NCBI RefSeq assembly: GCF_002803845.1
Contig: NZ_CP024985.1
Coordinates: 4,526,001 to 4,590,000, forward strand
DNA: 64,000 nt
Source: Streptomyces lavendulae subsp. lavendulae
GTDB taxonomy: Bacteria; Actinomycetota; Actinomycetes; Streptomycetales; Streptomycetaceae
Direction: 5' to 3'
The notes under the pieces were generated by a model that was not told the origin of the DNA, searched no databases, and was given only the letters and a program-made list of their open reading frames with translations. Positions 17,209 through 26,151 of this stretch are shown here, in pieces (within the stretch, counting starts at the first letter, position 1; each line of letters opens with the position of its first letter). The position numbers and the translations under genes were made by a program.

Positions 17209-18780
17209 TCATCCCGTGTACGGCAGCCAGGCGTTGTTGTTCTCGTTGTACCAGTAGCTGTGGCCGGTGTTCAGGGCGACCGTGCGGAACGGGCGGCCGT
17301 GGTCGTCGATGCGGGTGGTGCCCTTGCGGTCGCCACTGCTCCAGGCCAGTTCCAGGTACCAGCTGACGTCCTGACCGAGTGTGGCGGCGTCGATGTTCAG
17401 CACCTGGGGGTCGGTGGCGGAGACCTTGTACGGGAAGTCGGTCGAGGCCGTCGGCCGCTCGCCCTCCTTGCCGGGTACGGGCCTGGCCCTCGGGGAGGCA
17501 TCGTCCAGGTTCACGGCGAAGGACGCCGGCACCAGCGCGCCGCCGCAACCGGCGCCCATGGTGTACGCGTTCCAGCCGGGAGCCTTGCGGCCGCTCACGA
17601 CATGGACGTACAGCGCGTGCAGGACCGCGGCCTTGCCCTCGGTGCCCTGGACGGTCAGCTGCATGCGCAGGTGCCCCGCCGGGACGGCGGCCAGGGCCCG
17701 GGACCACCCATCGGTCGCCTGCCCGGCGGGGGGCGGGGGGACCGTGCCGGGCGCCTTGTCCAGGGCGAACCACTGGTCGCAGGGGCTGTCCCAGTTGTCG
17801 GGCAGGACGTTGACCGTGAACGGGGCGGTGGGGGAGGCCCCCTCCTTGGCGGTGACCGGCGAGGTGGACGCGGACGTTCCCGAGGGGGACGACGGTCCGG
17901 GGCTGGACGGGGGTGCGGAATCGGCTGGGGGCGTGGGTGACGACCCGCCGGACGGCAAGGCCGGGCCCGCCGCCGCCCGCTCGCGCGAGGACGGCTGGAC
18001 GGCGCCGTGGCGCGCGTCCCCGTGACCCGTGTCTCCCATGGCGGAGACGGCGGCGGCGGTCCCCGCCACCGCGGCGGTGGCCACGGCGGCCGCAACGGCG
18101 AGCAGCAGCCGAGGACGCCGGGCCCCCGGTACGGAGGCCCGGGCGGGGCCCGGCTGGACAAGGGCGGCGGGGGCGTGTGCGGGTGCCTCCGGTGCCGGTG
18201 CCGGTGCCGGTGCCGGTGCAGGGGCGGGGGCCTCCGACGGTGCCGGCGTGGGAGCGGGGGTGGGCGCCGGGGTGGGTGGCTCCGCCGGTCCGGGTGCGTC
18301 CGTTGCCGCCGCGGGGGCGGGTGCCTCCGCAGCGGCAGGTCCGGGCGCCTGGGCGGACCCGGCCGAGGACGCCGGGGCCGGTTCGGGGTCGGTCTCCGCC
18401 TGCGGCCGGACCTCCGAAGCCTCCCCAGCCACCACCACCGATGCAGGCGGCACCTCCGCCGCGGCGTCACCGTCCCGCGGCGCCGCGGAGTTCGCGGCCC
18501 CCGACCCCGAGGCCTGCCCCTCCGTCGCCCCCCGCCGCCGCTCCACCAGCGCCAGCAGCCACTGCCGGTGCAGCGCGAGCAGCTCGTCGGCCGAGGCACC
18601 GCAGACTCGCGCGAACCGCTCCACCGGGGCGTAGTCCGCGGGCACCGCCGCGCCGCTGCAATAGCGGTGCAGCGTCGAGTTGCTGGAGTGCAGACGCTTC
18701 GCGAGCGTGCCGTAGCTGCGCCCCGAGCGCTCTTTGAATCCGCGCATCAGCTCCGCGAACCGCTCCGTCTCCGTGGCCAT
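17209..18780 (-). CDS. Membrane-anchored XRE-type protein with extracytoplasmic domain
   Basis: 523 aa from the ATG at 18780. An N-terminal helix-turn-helix (SYGTLAKRLHSSNSTLHRYC) is followed by a long Pro/Ala linker built on hexamer repeats, a membrane helix (LLLAVAAAVATAAVAGTAAA, about 235-255) and an outer domain of about 200 residues. The outer domain has a Cys pair (DSPCDQWFAL and MGAGCGGAL) and ends GHSYWYNENNNAWLPYTG. The layout resembles a one-component transmembrane regulator sensing outside the cell. It lies directly beside the tRNA fragment. Confidence 0.8.
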   Translation of the reverse strand: MATETERFAELMRGFKERSGRSYGTLAKRLHSSNSTLHRYCSGAAVPADYAPVERFARVCGASADELLALHRQWLLALVERRRGATEGQASGSGAANSAAPRDGDAAAEVPPASVVVAGEASEVRPQAETDPEPAPASSAGSAQAPGPAAAEAPAPAAATDAPGPAEPPTPAPTPAPTPAPSEAPAPAPAPAPAPAPEAPAHAPAALVQPGPARASVPGARRPRLLLAVAAAVATAAVAGTAAAVSAMGDTGHGDARHGAVQPSSRERAAAGPALPSGGSSPTPPADSAPPSSPGPSSPSGTSASTSPVTAKEGASPTAPFTVNVLPDNWDSPCDQWFALDKAPGTVPPPPAGQATDGWSRALAAVPAGHLRMQLTVQGTEGKAAVLHALYVHVVSGRKAPGWNAYTMGAGCGGALVPASFAVNLDDASPRARPVPGKEGERPTASTDFPYKVSATDPQVLNIDAATLGQDVSWYLELAWSSGDRKGTTRIDDHGRPFRTVALNTGHSYWYNENNNAWLPYTG

Positions 18781-19097
18781 TCCACCCTCCCCCTCATCCC
18801 GGAAGCACGTTCCAGGGTCGCCCGATCGCCCAGGTGAGAGGGGTCGGGAGCGTTCCAGGGTTCCAACTATCCCGGTCCGGACGCCACTGGGACGAAACCG
18901 GCCCCACAGTTGCGTCATCAGCCGGTCGGTCCGCCATCGGATTCGGCGGTCGCAACGGGAGGGCCCCCACCCGCCCCACCGACCGCCCTCGGCCGCCTGC
19001 GGCATCAGCCGACCGGAACAGCAGCCCCACACAACGTCTCGTCAGGCGGAAAGCGGAAGCCTCCGTCTGACGACCGCACCGACACGGAGACTTCCCC

Positions 19098-19817
19098 ATG
19101 CGCACCTACCGACTCCGCACCACCGCCCTGGCCGCCGCCACCGCCGGCCTCGCTCTGGCCCTGACCGCCTGCGGCGGCTCGGACAGCGCCGGCGGGCCGA
19201 CCGCGAACCCCGCCGGGACCAAGAGCGCGGACAAGCAGGTCTCGACCGGGACCGTGACGCCGTCCGGGGAGGGCGCCTCCGCCGCCCCGTCCGCCGGCAA
19301 GGCCACCGGAACCGGCACGGCCACCGCCACCCCGGCGAAGGCCGGTTCGAGCGGCAAGAACACGGGGGACACCACCGGTGACTCCTACGCCTACACCCAC
19401 CCCTGCTCGGCGCGGAACCTGACCGTCAAGGTCACTTCCCCGACGGGCACTCCGGCCACCGTCCGCGTCATCACCGTGACCAACAACGGTTCCACCTCCT
19501 GCGGTCTGGACTACTTCCCCACCGTCGGCTTCAGCGCCAAGGGCGGCGCGCTCGGTCTCCAGGCCACTGCCCCCGGTGGACTGGGCGGCGCCCCGGCGTA
19601 CCCGGTGCACCCCGGCGCCACCGCGTACGCGGCCGTGGACCTCAACCCGTCGGGTGGCAACGGCCCCGTGGCCGACGAGGTCAACGTCCTCGCCGACAAG
19701 GAGCACATGCCGAACGCGGACGGCGTCAGCCTCCAGCTGGCCAAGCCGGGCAGCGTCGCCGACCCGAAGGTCGGCCTGTACCGCACCAACAGCCGCGACG
19801 CGCTGAGCGCCTTCTGA
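19098..19817 (+). CDS. DUF4232 lipoprotein
   Basis: 239 aa. Lipobox LTAC at about residues 22-25 after a basic start (MRTYRLRTTALAAATAGLAL). A Thr/Ser/Gly-rich linker leads to a DUF4232 domain (CSARNLTVKVTS, NNGSTSCGLDYFPTVGF, PVHPGATAYAAVDLNPS) with two conserved Cys. It is surface-exposed and of unknown function. Confidence 0.85.
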   Translation: MRTYRLRTTALAAATAGLALALTACGGSDSAGGPTANPAGTKSADKQVSTGTVTPSGEGASAAPSAGKATGTGTATATPAKAGSSGKNTGDTTGDSYAYTHPCSARNLTVKVTSPTGTPATVRVITVTNNGSTSCGLDYFPTVGFSAKGGALGLQATAPGGLGGAPAYPVHPGATAYAAVDLNPSGGNGPVADEVNVLADKEHMPNADGVSLQLAKPGSVADPKVGLYRTNSRDALSAF

Positions 19818-20007
19818 ACGGAGTTCCAGGGGCCGCGGCCGCGGCCGTCCCACAGGATGTGTCGCCGGGCGGGCAAGGACACGATGGTGCGGGCCGGGCC
19901 AAGGCGTCTGGTGCGCTGACGCCGGGGCGGACCTGGCGGGGGCGTGCGCGCCCGAATGGCACTCCGTCGACGACCGAGGCCCGCCGGTCCCGACGGGCAC
20001 GCTCGGT

Positions 20008-20346
20008 TCAGGCCGAGGGCGGCGGCGCGGAGGATCCGGCTGCGCGGCGGTACTCGGCGTTGATGCGCTGGGCTTCTTCGAGCTGGTCCTCAAGGATGAT
20101 GATGCGGCAGGCGGCCTCGATGGGGGTGCCCTGGTCGACGAGTTCCCGGGCGCGGGCGGCGATGCGCAGCTGGTAGCGGGAGTAGCGGCGGTGTCCGCCG
20201 GCGGATCGGAGCGGGGTGATGAGGCGGGCCTCTCCGATGGCGCGGAGGAAGGCCTGGGTGGTGCCGAGTATCTCGGCGGCCCGGCCCATGGTGTAGGCGG
20301 GGTAGTCGTCGTCGTCGAGGCGGCCGAACGAGTCGTCTGCTGTCAT
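20008..20346 (-). CDS. MerR-like winged-helix regulator
   Basis: 112 aa from the ATG at 20346, with GAGAGAGG upstream. YTMGRAAEILGTTQAFLRAI followed by SAGGHRRYSRYQLRIAARA is the MerR-type winged helix, and the C-terminal helix (RIIILEDQLEEAQRINAEY) would dimerise. There is no ligand domain. In streptomycetes genes of this kind often sit near cold-shock and DEAD-box genes, as here. A 32-bp palindrome 27 bases before its start may be its operator. Confidence 0.8.
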   Translation of the reverse strand: MTADDSFGRLDDDDYPAYTMGRAAEILGTTQAFLRAIGEARLITPLRSAGGHRRYSRYQLRIAARARELVDQGTPIEAACRIIILEDQLEEAQRINAEYRRAAGSSAPPPSA

Positions 20347-20372
20347 TGAACCTCTCTCGTGGAACGCGTGGA

Positions 20373-20404
20373 GGGGCCCTGGTGCCGTACGGCACCAGGG
20401 CCCC
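20373..20404. promoter_or_regulatory. 32-bp perfect palindrome upstream of the MerR-like gene
   Basis: The two 16-base halves, GGGGCCCTGGTGCCGT and its exact reverse complement, meet without a loop. It lies in the leader of the regulator. Autoregulatory operator and transcription terminator are both possible. Confidence 0.7.
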
Positions 20405-21130
20405 GAAGGAACTACTACACCATCTGTCGGCCCTGATACTGCGCCGACCCTGTGTTTCCGCCGACCCGGCCGACACGCTGCCGGGAGTGCGGGGATCGCG
20501 GTTGCTTGACCGGAGACCACCTCACTATCGATGTCCTGCGGTACCCGGGCTCAGACTTCCGCCCGGGCGATCCTGATGGCGCCCAATCCCTCCGTTCATC
20601 CCTCGGATGATCAACCGCTTACTGCGGGTACTGCTCTCATGCGTACTGCTGGTGGCCTGCGTCAGCGCCACTCTTCGGCAGCCAGCCCCGTTGCCCGTCC
20701 TGCGTCTGCTCTGGCTTGGAACCCCACTGCCGAACTTCCCGGTGCGCGCGTCCGCAGCCGACGCCTTCACCGAGGTGCTGCTCACTGACTTCACTGCTGG
20801 GTACTGCGAACTGCACTTACGGGTACTGCTGCCCGGCAGTTCGTCTCTGCCGGGCACTGCTGTCTCTCTGGGCTACGAGAGAAACCATAACCACGCCACC
20901 ATGCAATGTCTACTCCGGCCGCCATAGATTTTCGTACCCGTCGAGGAGAGCTGGATGTTCGCGGTCGGCCCAGGTGCGCAGAGCAGCCTGCACAGCAGAT
21001 CAGGGGCTCGGGCCGCCCGTCCTGTGCGGCCATACCGGTGGATTCGGCCGACCCGTGGTCACCTCATCGCCCGAGCAACCGCCGTCACCCGGTCGAGAGA
21101 GGGGACGACCGGTGCATAAAATCGGCTCCC
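20405..21130. other. Gene-free region with dispersed TACTGC motifs
   Basis: 726 bases without a convincing gene; a 106-codon frame at 20607 has non-streptomycete codon use. The hexamer TACTGC recurs at about 20438, 20620, 20629, 20644, 20802 and 20824, four of them as GTACTGC. It holds the promoters of the MerR-like gene (leftward) and of the gene at 21131 (rightward). Confidence 0.5.
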
Positions 21131-21490
21131 ATGTCGAAGCCTGACGAGCTGCTCGTCGACGTTGCCACCCTGGTGGAGTCCGGGCAGAGCAATCAGATGT
21201 CCCTGACCGTTGTCACCGGTGGTGCTGTCATCACCGGTCGACTCGCACCCGAAGCCGTGTGGCGGCAGCGGGTGTCGGAGGTCCTGACGGATTCCGCCCG
21301 CCTGGGCGAGTTCGCCGCCATCTTCACCGCCACGACACCCCACGAGGGGCTGCCCACTCATCTGCACTTCCATGTGGCCCGCATCCTTCAGGGCACGGTG
21401 GGGATCCCGGAGACGGGTGGGATGTACCGCGTCTCGATCGCGGATGTCAGCGCCTGGACCATGGGCGACTTCAGCTACTCCGACCACTGA
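21131..21490 (+). CDS. Conserved hypothetical protein (possible GvpU-like)
   Basis: 119 aa from the ATG at 21131 (MSKPDELLVDVATLVESGQS). The pattern SLTVVTGGAVITGRLAPEAVWRQRV, then LPTHLHFHVARI and ending SAWTMGDFSYSD resembles small proteins annotated as gas-vesicle accessory in actinobacteria. No other gas-vesicle gene is present, so the assignment is weak. Confidence 0.6.
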   Translation: MSKPDELLVDVATLVESGQSNQMSLTVVTGGAVITGRLAPEAVWRQRVSEVLTDSARLGEFAAIFTATTPHEGLPTHLHFHVARILQGTVGIPETGGMYRVSIADVSAWTMGDFSYSDH

Positions 21491-21524
21491 CCGACATTCG
21501 CGTAAGAAACCCCGGGATACGGGG

Positions 21525-21558
21525 GAGGGCCCGACCGGCGCGTGCCGGTTGGGCCCTC
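21525..21558. terminator. Terminator hairpin, 15-bp stem
   Basis: GAGGGCCCGACCGGC pairs with GCCGGTTGGGCCCTC (one G-T pair) around GCGT. It lies between convergent genes and serves both. Confidence 0.85.
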
Positions 21559-21598
21559 TTCGCTGTTCGGGGTGTCGGCTCGCGCCCGGTCCCGTCCG

Positions 21599-21910
21599 TC
21601 AGACGGTCACCGGGATGCCGAGCATCGCGGAAGCCTGCTGGAGCGGGCTGAGGACACGCGTGGGCACGGCGGCCCGGGGGAGGCCGCGGCACGTGAACCC
21701 GAGCTGCGTCATGGCTCGGAGGACTTCACCGGCGCTGAAGTCACGGCGGTCCTGGCGGGTGATGACCTGACCGACCTGCTTGACGGGGTAGGTACGGCGG
21801 CCGATGATCACGGACTCGCCGGTGACCTGCTCGGGCTTGACGCCCTTCATCGACTCCAGGACACCGCTCTTGGTCAGGTCGAACGGGAAACGGGCGATGA
21901 CACAGCGCAT
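21599..21910 (-). CDS. Conserved hypothetical protein downstream of the helicase
   Basis: 103 aa (MRCVIARFPFDLTKSGVLES). YPVKQVGQVITRQDRRDFSAGEVLRAM is a conserved-looking core. It has a GAGG ribosome site and lies 48 bases after the CBS gene. It is soluble, the third gene of the helicase operon, and of unknown function. Confidence 0.7.
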   Translation of the reverse strand: MRCVIARFPFDLTKSGVLESMKGVKPEQVTGESVIIGRRTYPVKQVGQVITRQDRRDFSAGEVLRAMTQLGFTCRGLPRAAVPTRVLSPLQQASAMLGIPVTV

Positions 21911-21958
21911 GGTGCCTCACAGGAAGAAGAAGGGACGGTCATGCCGCGGTGAGGCGGT

Positions 21959-22363
21959 TCAGCGGGCAAGGGCGAGGACGCCCAGAGCGCTGCCTTGGTC
22001 ATCGACGACGGGCAGGGCATCGAGCCTGCGGTAGCGCATCGCGTGTTCGGCTTCGGCCATCGTGGTCATGGGCGAGGTGAACGGCCCACGGTCGCCGAGA
22101 ACATCGCGGAGACGGACCTGGTCGGTGTACGCCGCGCTGTCGCGGATGGCCGTGAGCTGAGTCTGCGTGACCAGCCCGGTGCACAGGCCGTCCTCGTCGC
22201 AGACCAGCAGATGACCCGCGCGGGCACTGGCCGTGACGGCCAGGGCCACCTCGACCGTCATGTCGTCACAGACCTGGGGACCGGCCGCTTCCATCGCGTC
22301 GCCCACCATCGGGTGCACAGGGTTGGCGTTCGCCGAACGGGGCTGCATCTGGATCAACGTCAA
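21959..22363 (-). CDS. Two-CBS-domain protein
   Basis: 134 aa from a TTG at 22363, chosen because AGGAGG lies seven bases upstream; the GTG at 22402 would add an uncharacteristic stretch and has no such site. Two CBS domains follow (VGDAMEAAGPQVCDDMTVEV to HLLVCDEDGLCTGLVT, then LRDVLGDRGPFTSPMTTMAE to LDALPVVDDQGSALGVL). CBS pairs bind adenine nucleotides. It lies in the helicase operon. Confidence 0.78.
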   Translation of the reverse strand: MTLIQMQPRSANANPVHPMVGDAMEAAGPQVCDDMTVEVALAVTASARAGHLLVCDEDGLCTGLVTQTQLTAIRDSAAYTDQVRLRDVLGDRGPFTSPMTTMAEAEHAMRYRRLDALPVVDDQGSALGVLALAR

Positions 22364-22408
22364 AACGTGCCTCCTGCAGAGATGGGTCAGTTTCCTGATC
22401 ACGTGTGC

Positions 22409-23923
22409 TCAGGCCGCCGCATCGAAGGCAGACTGCCGCACGCTCACACGCCGGGCCGTCGAGGCGGGCCGTCGCCCGCCCCGGGAAGCGGCGTTGCGCT
22501 TGGCGCGTTCGACGACCGGTGCGGTGATGACGACGGGGACGCCGGAGGGTGCCTGGGCGCCGGTGATCCGGTTCAGGGCCTCTTCGCCCGAGCGGACCTG
22601 CGTGGTCTGCGGGGTGATCCCGGCAGCCTCCATGAGGCGGGTCATGTCGCGGCGCTGGTTGGGGGTGACGAGCGTGACGACGCTGCCGGACTCGCCGGCG
22701 CGCGCGGTGCGGCCGCCGCGGTGCAGGTAGTCCTTGGGGTCGGTCGGCGGGTCGACGTTCACGACGAGGTCGAGGTTGTCGACGTGGATGCCGCGCGCCG
22801 CCACGTTCGTCGCGACCAGCACGGTGACGTGTCCGGTCTTGAACTGGGCCAGGGTGCGGGTGCGCTGGGGCTGCGACTTCCCGCCGTGCAGGGCGGCGGC
22901 CCGGACACCGCTGTCCAGCAGGTCCTGGGTCAGCCGGTCCACGGCGTGCTTGGTGTCCAGGAACATCATCACCCGACCCTCGCGCGCCGCGATCTCCGTC
23001 GTCGTGCGGTGCTTGTCGGCGCCGTGGACGTGCAGCACGTGGTGCTCCATCGTCGTCACCGCACCGGCCGAGGGGTCCACCGAGTGCACGACGGGGTCGG
23101 TGAGGTAGCGGCGGACCAGCAGGTCGACGTTGCGGTCGAGGGTGGCGGAGAACAGCATCCGCTGCCCCTCGGGACGTACCTGGTCGAGCAGGGCGGTGAC
23201 CTGCGGCATGAAGCCCATGTCGGCCATCTGGTCGGCCTCGTCGAGGACGGTGATCGCGACCTGGTTCAGTCGGCATTCGCCACGGACGATGAGGTCCTTC
23301 AACCGGCCGGGCGTGGCCACGACGACCTCCGCGCCTCCGCGCAGCGCTCCGGCCTGCCTGCCGATCGACATGCCGCCGACGACCGTGGTCAGGCGCAGCT
23401 TCACGGCGCGGGCGTACGGGGTGAGGGCGTCGGTCACCTGCTGGGCCAGCTCGCGGGTGGGGACGAGGACCAGGGCCAGCGGCTGACGGGGCTCGGCGCG
23501 CTGTCCGGCGGTGCGGGCCAGCAGCGCGAGGCCGAAGGCGAGCGTCTTGCCGGAGCCGGTGCGCCCACGGCCGAGCACGTCACGGCCCGCGAGGGTGTTG
23601 GGCAGCGTGGCGCCCTGGATCGGGAAGGGCACCGTCACGCCCTGCGTGCGGAGGGCGGCCAGCAGCTCGACCGGCATGTCGAGAGCGGTGAAGGCCTCGA
23701 CGGCGGGCAGCGCGGGAGTGATCGTCTTCGGCAGGGCGAACTCGCCTTGGGGCGCGGCGGGCCGGCGGCCGTAGCCGCCCGAGCGGCTCGGACGCCCGGA
23801 ACGGCTCGGGGCCGACGGGCCGAAGCGGCTGCCCCGCTCCGAACCGGCGGCAGCGCCGAAAGCGGGGCCGCCGGTGCGGCTGCGGGTGCGGGAGGAACGG
23901 TCGTTCGTACGTGTGCGGTTCAT
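22409..23923 (-). CDS. DEAD-box RNA helicase
   Basis: 504 aa. After an Arg/Ser-rich N-terminus come the Q-motif region (FPIQGATLP), motif I RTGSGKT at 121-127, PTRELA, TPGR, DEAD at 228-231, SAT at 259-261, then the second lobe ending HRGGRTARAG. It unwinds RNA in ribosome assembly and mRNA turnover, often under cold stress. The csp gene follows upstream on the same strand. AAGGAAGG precedes the ATG. Confidence 0.95.
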   Translation of the reverse strand: MNRTRTNDRSSRTRSRTGGPAFGAAAGSERGSRFGPSAPSRSGRPSRSGGYGRRPAAPQGEFALPKTITPALPAVEAFTALDMPVELLAALRTQGVTVPFPIQGATLPNTLAGRDVLGRGRTGSGKTLAFGLALLARTAGQRAEPRQPLALVLVPTRELAQQVTDALTPYARAVKLRLTTVVGGMSIGRQAGALRGGAEVVVATPGRLKDLIVRGECRLNQVAITVLDEADQMADMGFMPQVTALLDQVRPEGQRMLFSATLDRNVDLLVRRYLTDPVVHSVDPSAGAVTTMEHHVLHVHGADKHRTTTEIAAREGRVMMFLDTKHAVDRLTQDLLDSGVRAAALHGGKSQPQRTRTLAQFKTGHVTVLVATNVAARGIHVDNLDLVVNVDPPTDPKDYLHRGGRTARAGESGSVVTLVTPNQRRDMTRLMEAAGITPQTTQVRSGEEALNRITGAQAPSGVPVVITAPVVERAKRNAASRGGRRPASTARRVSVRQSAFDAAA

Positions 23924-24178
23924 TCAGAACCTTCCTTGATACGGCACGCATCAAGGAATTCCCGCAGCGGAAACGCAGTGCAGGGAATCGCGAGAACGGG
24001 CCGAATGGAATGCGAGAGCGGCTCTGGCCTACAGGGATTCTGTACGGTCGCAGGCGCTGAGATGGGGTGGCGTCATGCGGACGCGAAACCAAGAGAAATT
24101 GAGGGGGTGGAGCGCCGGGCAGGCTGTAACCCTGAATACTTCGTCACGCAGGTGACACCACTGCGGGAAAAGCGTGCA
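23924..24178. other. Leader and promoter region of the helicase operon
   Basis: The 310 bases between helicase and csp genes hold the csp terminator (24179-24214) and a helicase leader that is AT-richer than average. No gene. Confidence 0.5.
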
Positions 24179-24214
24179 GCTGGGGCCCGCACCCCGAGGG
24201 ATGCGGGCCCCAGC
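24179..24214 (-). terminator. Terminator of the cold-shock gene
   Basis: GCTGGGGCCCGCA pairs with TGCGGGCCCCAGC over 13 bp with a 10-base loop, 20 bases after the csp stop. Confidence 0.85.
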
Positions 24215-24233
24215 TACGAAATGCGCGTCAGCG

Positions 24234-24437
24234 TCAGGCGGGAACGATGTTCTCGGCCGTCGGGCCCTTCTGGCCCTGCGCGATGTCGAAGGTGACCTTC
24301 TGGCCTTCCAGCAGCTCGCGGAAGCCCTGGGTGGCGATGTTCGAGAAGTGGGCGAAGACATCGTCGCCGCCACCGTCCTGCTCGATGAAGCCGAAACCCT
24401 TGGCCGCGTTGAACCACTTCACGGTGCCAGATGCCAT
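24234..24437 (-). CDS. Cold-shock protein (CspA family)
   Basis: 67 aa. MASGTVKWFNAAKGFGFIEQ carries RNP1, and DVFAHFSNI carries RNP2. It binds single-stranded RNA and DNA as a chaperone and antiterminator. AAAGGAG precedes the ATG. A long AT-rich leader lies upstream, as is usual for this family. Confidence 0.97.
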   Translation of the reverse strand: MASGTVKWFNAAKGFGFIEQDGGGDDVFAHFSNIATQGFRELLEGQKVTFDIAQGQKGPTAENIVPA

Positions 24438-24987
24438 GTCATATCTCCTTTGGGGCAGTACACCAGCATCCGCACTGTACGGACACCGTGTCGCCGCGAT
24501 GATGCCCCGCCGGAAAATGATCCCGGAAATATGAAGCGCTCGAATGTGGCGCGGAGGCCGACTGGAGCGCTTGAAGTTTTTGGGTACCAAAACTGCAACC
24601 GAGATCGACAGTAGCATGCTGCAGCGTCTTGTGTGCGTTAAATATCTCCATCGTGTGCGGTGCGGAAAAACTCTCCCGGTGGGGTCCGTTGAACTCTCTG
24701 GCCGCGGGGATAGATATTGATTCCCCCCGGGTGCAGCGTTTCGGGAGCAAGGGCGTCCGCCGACTGCGACGTGCAGACCATCGGGACTGCACGTCTGTTC
24801 CCCGGCCGCTCTCGTCGCGAGCGCCCGCGTCGTTGGTTCGCCGCGAGTCCCACTCCACACGCGCAACCTCCCTCGCTGAGCAGTCTCGACACTTTCGTTT
24901 ACCTCGCCCGGCCGATCGTTACTACTGGGCGCGGATCCGGCTCCCGGATGCTGAGGCTGTTGTGGCCTTCGGATGGCGGGAGTGGGT
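24438..24987. other. Divergent intergenic region, csp leader
   Basis: 550 bases with no supported gene. The half next to csp (about 24440-24720) is AT-rich and is probably its promoter and long 5' leader, where cold-shock genes usually carry regulatory structure. The other half should hold the promoter for the retropepsin operon. Confidence 0.5.
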
Positions 24988-26151
24988 ATGGAACGCGGTG
25001 ATCGGACGCCCTCGGGCGACCATCGGGGCGTGCGCCGGAAGGTGCCGGTGGTCCTGAAGGTGCTCGCGGCAGTGGCCGGCGTGGGGATCCTGCTGTTCGG
25101 TGTGCTCGGCTCGCCCAGCCGTGCGCTGTCGAGGTCGTCCGACACCATCGGCGAGCGGGAGATGGTGCGCATCACCGGCCCGTCCAACAAGACGGTCGAG
25201 GTACTGGCGCTGATCGACACAGGTGCCACGTCCTCGTCGATGGACACCAAGCTGGCAAAGAGTCTCGGTTTCGATCTCGCTCACGCGCCGAAGGTGACGG
25301 TCGGTTCGTCTCTCGGCCGGGAGCAGCGTCCCGTGGTCGATGCGGTGATGCAGCTCGCCGATCGGTCGTTCGTCTCCAAGGTCAACGTCAACAGCCGTGC
25401 CAAGCGCGAGACGCCGGTGCTGCTCGGACGCCAGGACGTCCAGGGACTCCAGGTGGCTGTGGGCAAGCGGTTGCTGACCCGGCCGGACACGACCACCGCG
25501 CCGTCCGCCTTGAAGATCTTGTTTGCCAAGGCACCGGCGATCGACGCGGTGTCGCTGATGTCGCTGCTGCCACTCGCCGCCCTGCTGATCGTCGTACTGA
25601 GGGTCGTCGTCGGGCTGAACACCCTCGGCACCTTCAGCCCGGTTCTGCTGGCGATGGCGTACGCGCAGGCAGGGCTGACGTTGGGCATCCCCCTGACGCT
25701 GGCGATGTTCGCGCTGGGATTCGTCGTGCAACCGCTGCTGCTCCGCCTCCACCTGCCGCGTGTCGCCCGGCTCGGCGCCCTGATCGGAGTGGTCACCACC
25801 TGCCTCATCGGGGCTCAGCTCGCGCTGGGCAGCGCGGGGCTCTCCGACTCATGGGGGATGGCGCTGCCCGTCGTCGTCACCGCGATCATCATCGAACGCC
25901 TGTGGGAGCAGTGGGACATCGACGGCGTACGGGCCGCGGCCGTCGGGGCGGCCCTGACCATGGGCACGGCGGTCCTGGTGGCGCTGCTCCTGCTCACGCC
26001 GTACGTCCGTCACCTCGCCGAGAGGGTGCCGCTGCAACTGGCGGTCGTCTGTGCCGTGTGGACGGTGCTCGTCGGAACCTACCGCGGGCTGCGGCTGATG
26101 GAACTCCTCCGATTCGCGCCCACCGCCCGGGTGCAGGACGCGGCGTCGTGA
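24988..26151 (+). CDS. Retropepsin-like aspartic protease fused to a 7TM domain
   Basis: 387 aa from the ATG at 24988 (GGGAG just upstream; an in-frame ATG at 24973 is the alternative). One membrane helix (about 21-41) is followed by a retropepsin-like domain with VLALIDTGATSSSM: the catalytic DTGA at 77-80. TPVLLGRQDV is its flap-side motif. From about 186 there are about seven hydrophobic helices of the kind found fused to inactive transglutaminase domains in other bacteria. Such proteins pair with RimK-like ATP-grasp ligases, as here. Cleavage of a ligase product or peptide at the membrane is inferred, not shown. Confidence 0.75.
   Translation: MERGDRTPSGDHRGVRRKVPVVLKVLAAVAGVGILLFGVLGSPSRALSRSSDTIGEREMVRITGPSNKTVEVLALIDTGATSSSMDTKLAKSLGFDLAHAPKVTVGSSLGREQRPVVDAVMQLADRSFVSKVNVNSRAKRETPVLLGRQDVQGLQVAVGKRLLTRPDTTTAPSALKILFAKAPAIDAVSLMSLLPLAALLIVVLRVVVGLNTLGTFSPVLLAMAYAQAGLTLGIPLTLAMFALGFVVQPLLLRLHLPRVARLGALIGVVTTCLIGAQLALGSAGLSDSWGMALPVVVTAIIIERLWEQWDIDGVRAAAVGAALTMGTAVLVALLLLTPYVRHLAERVPLQLAVVCAVWTVLVGTYRGLRLMELLRFAPTARVQDAAS

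Noticed and set aside
20607..20927. 106-codon frame resembling a lipoprotein (LLVACVSA)
   Set aside because: Codon third positions lack the streptomycete bias, no ribosome site precedes it, and the TACTGC repeats run through it.
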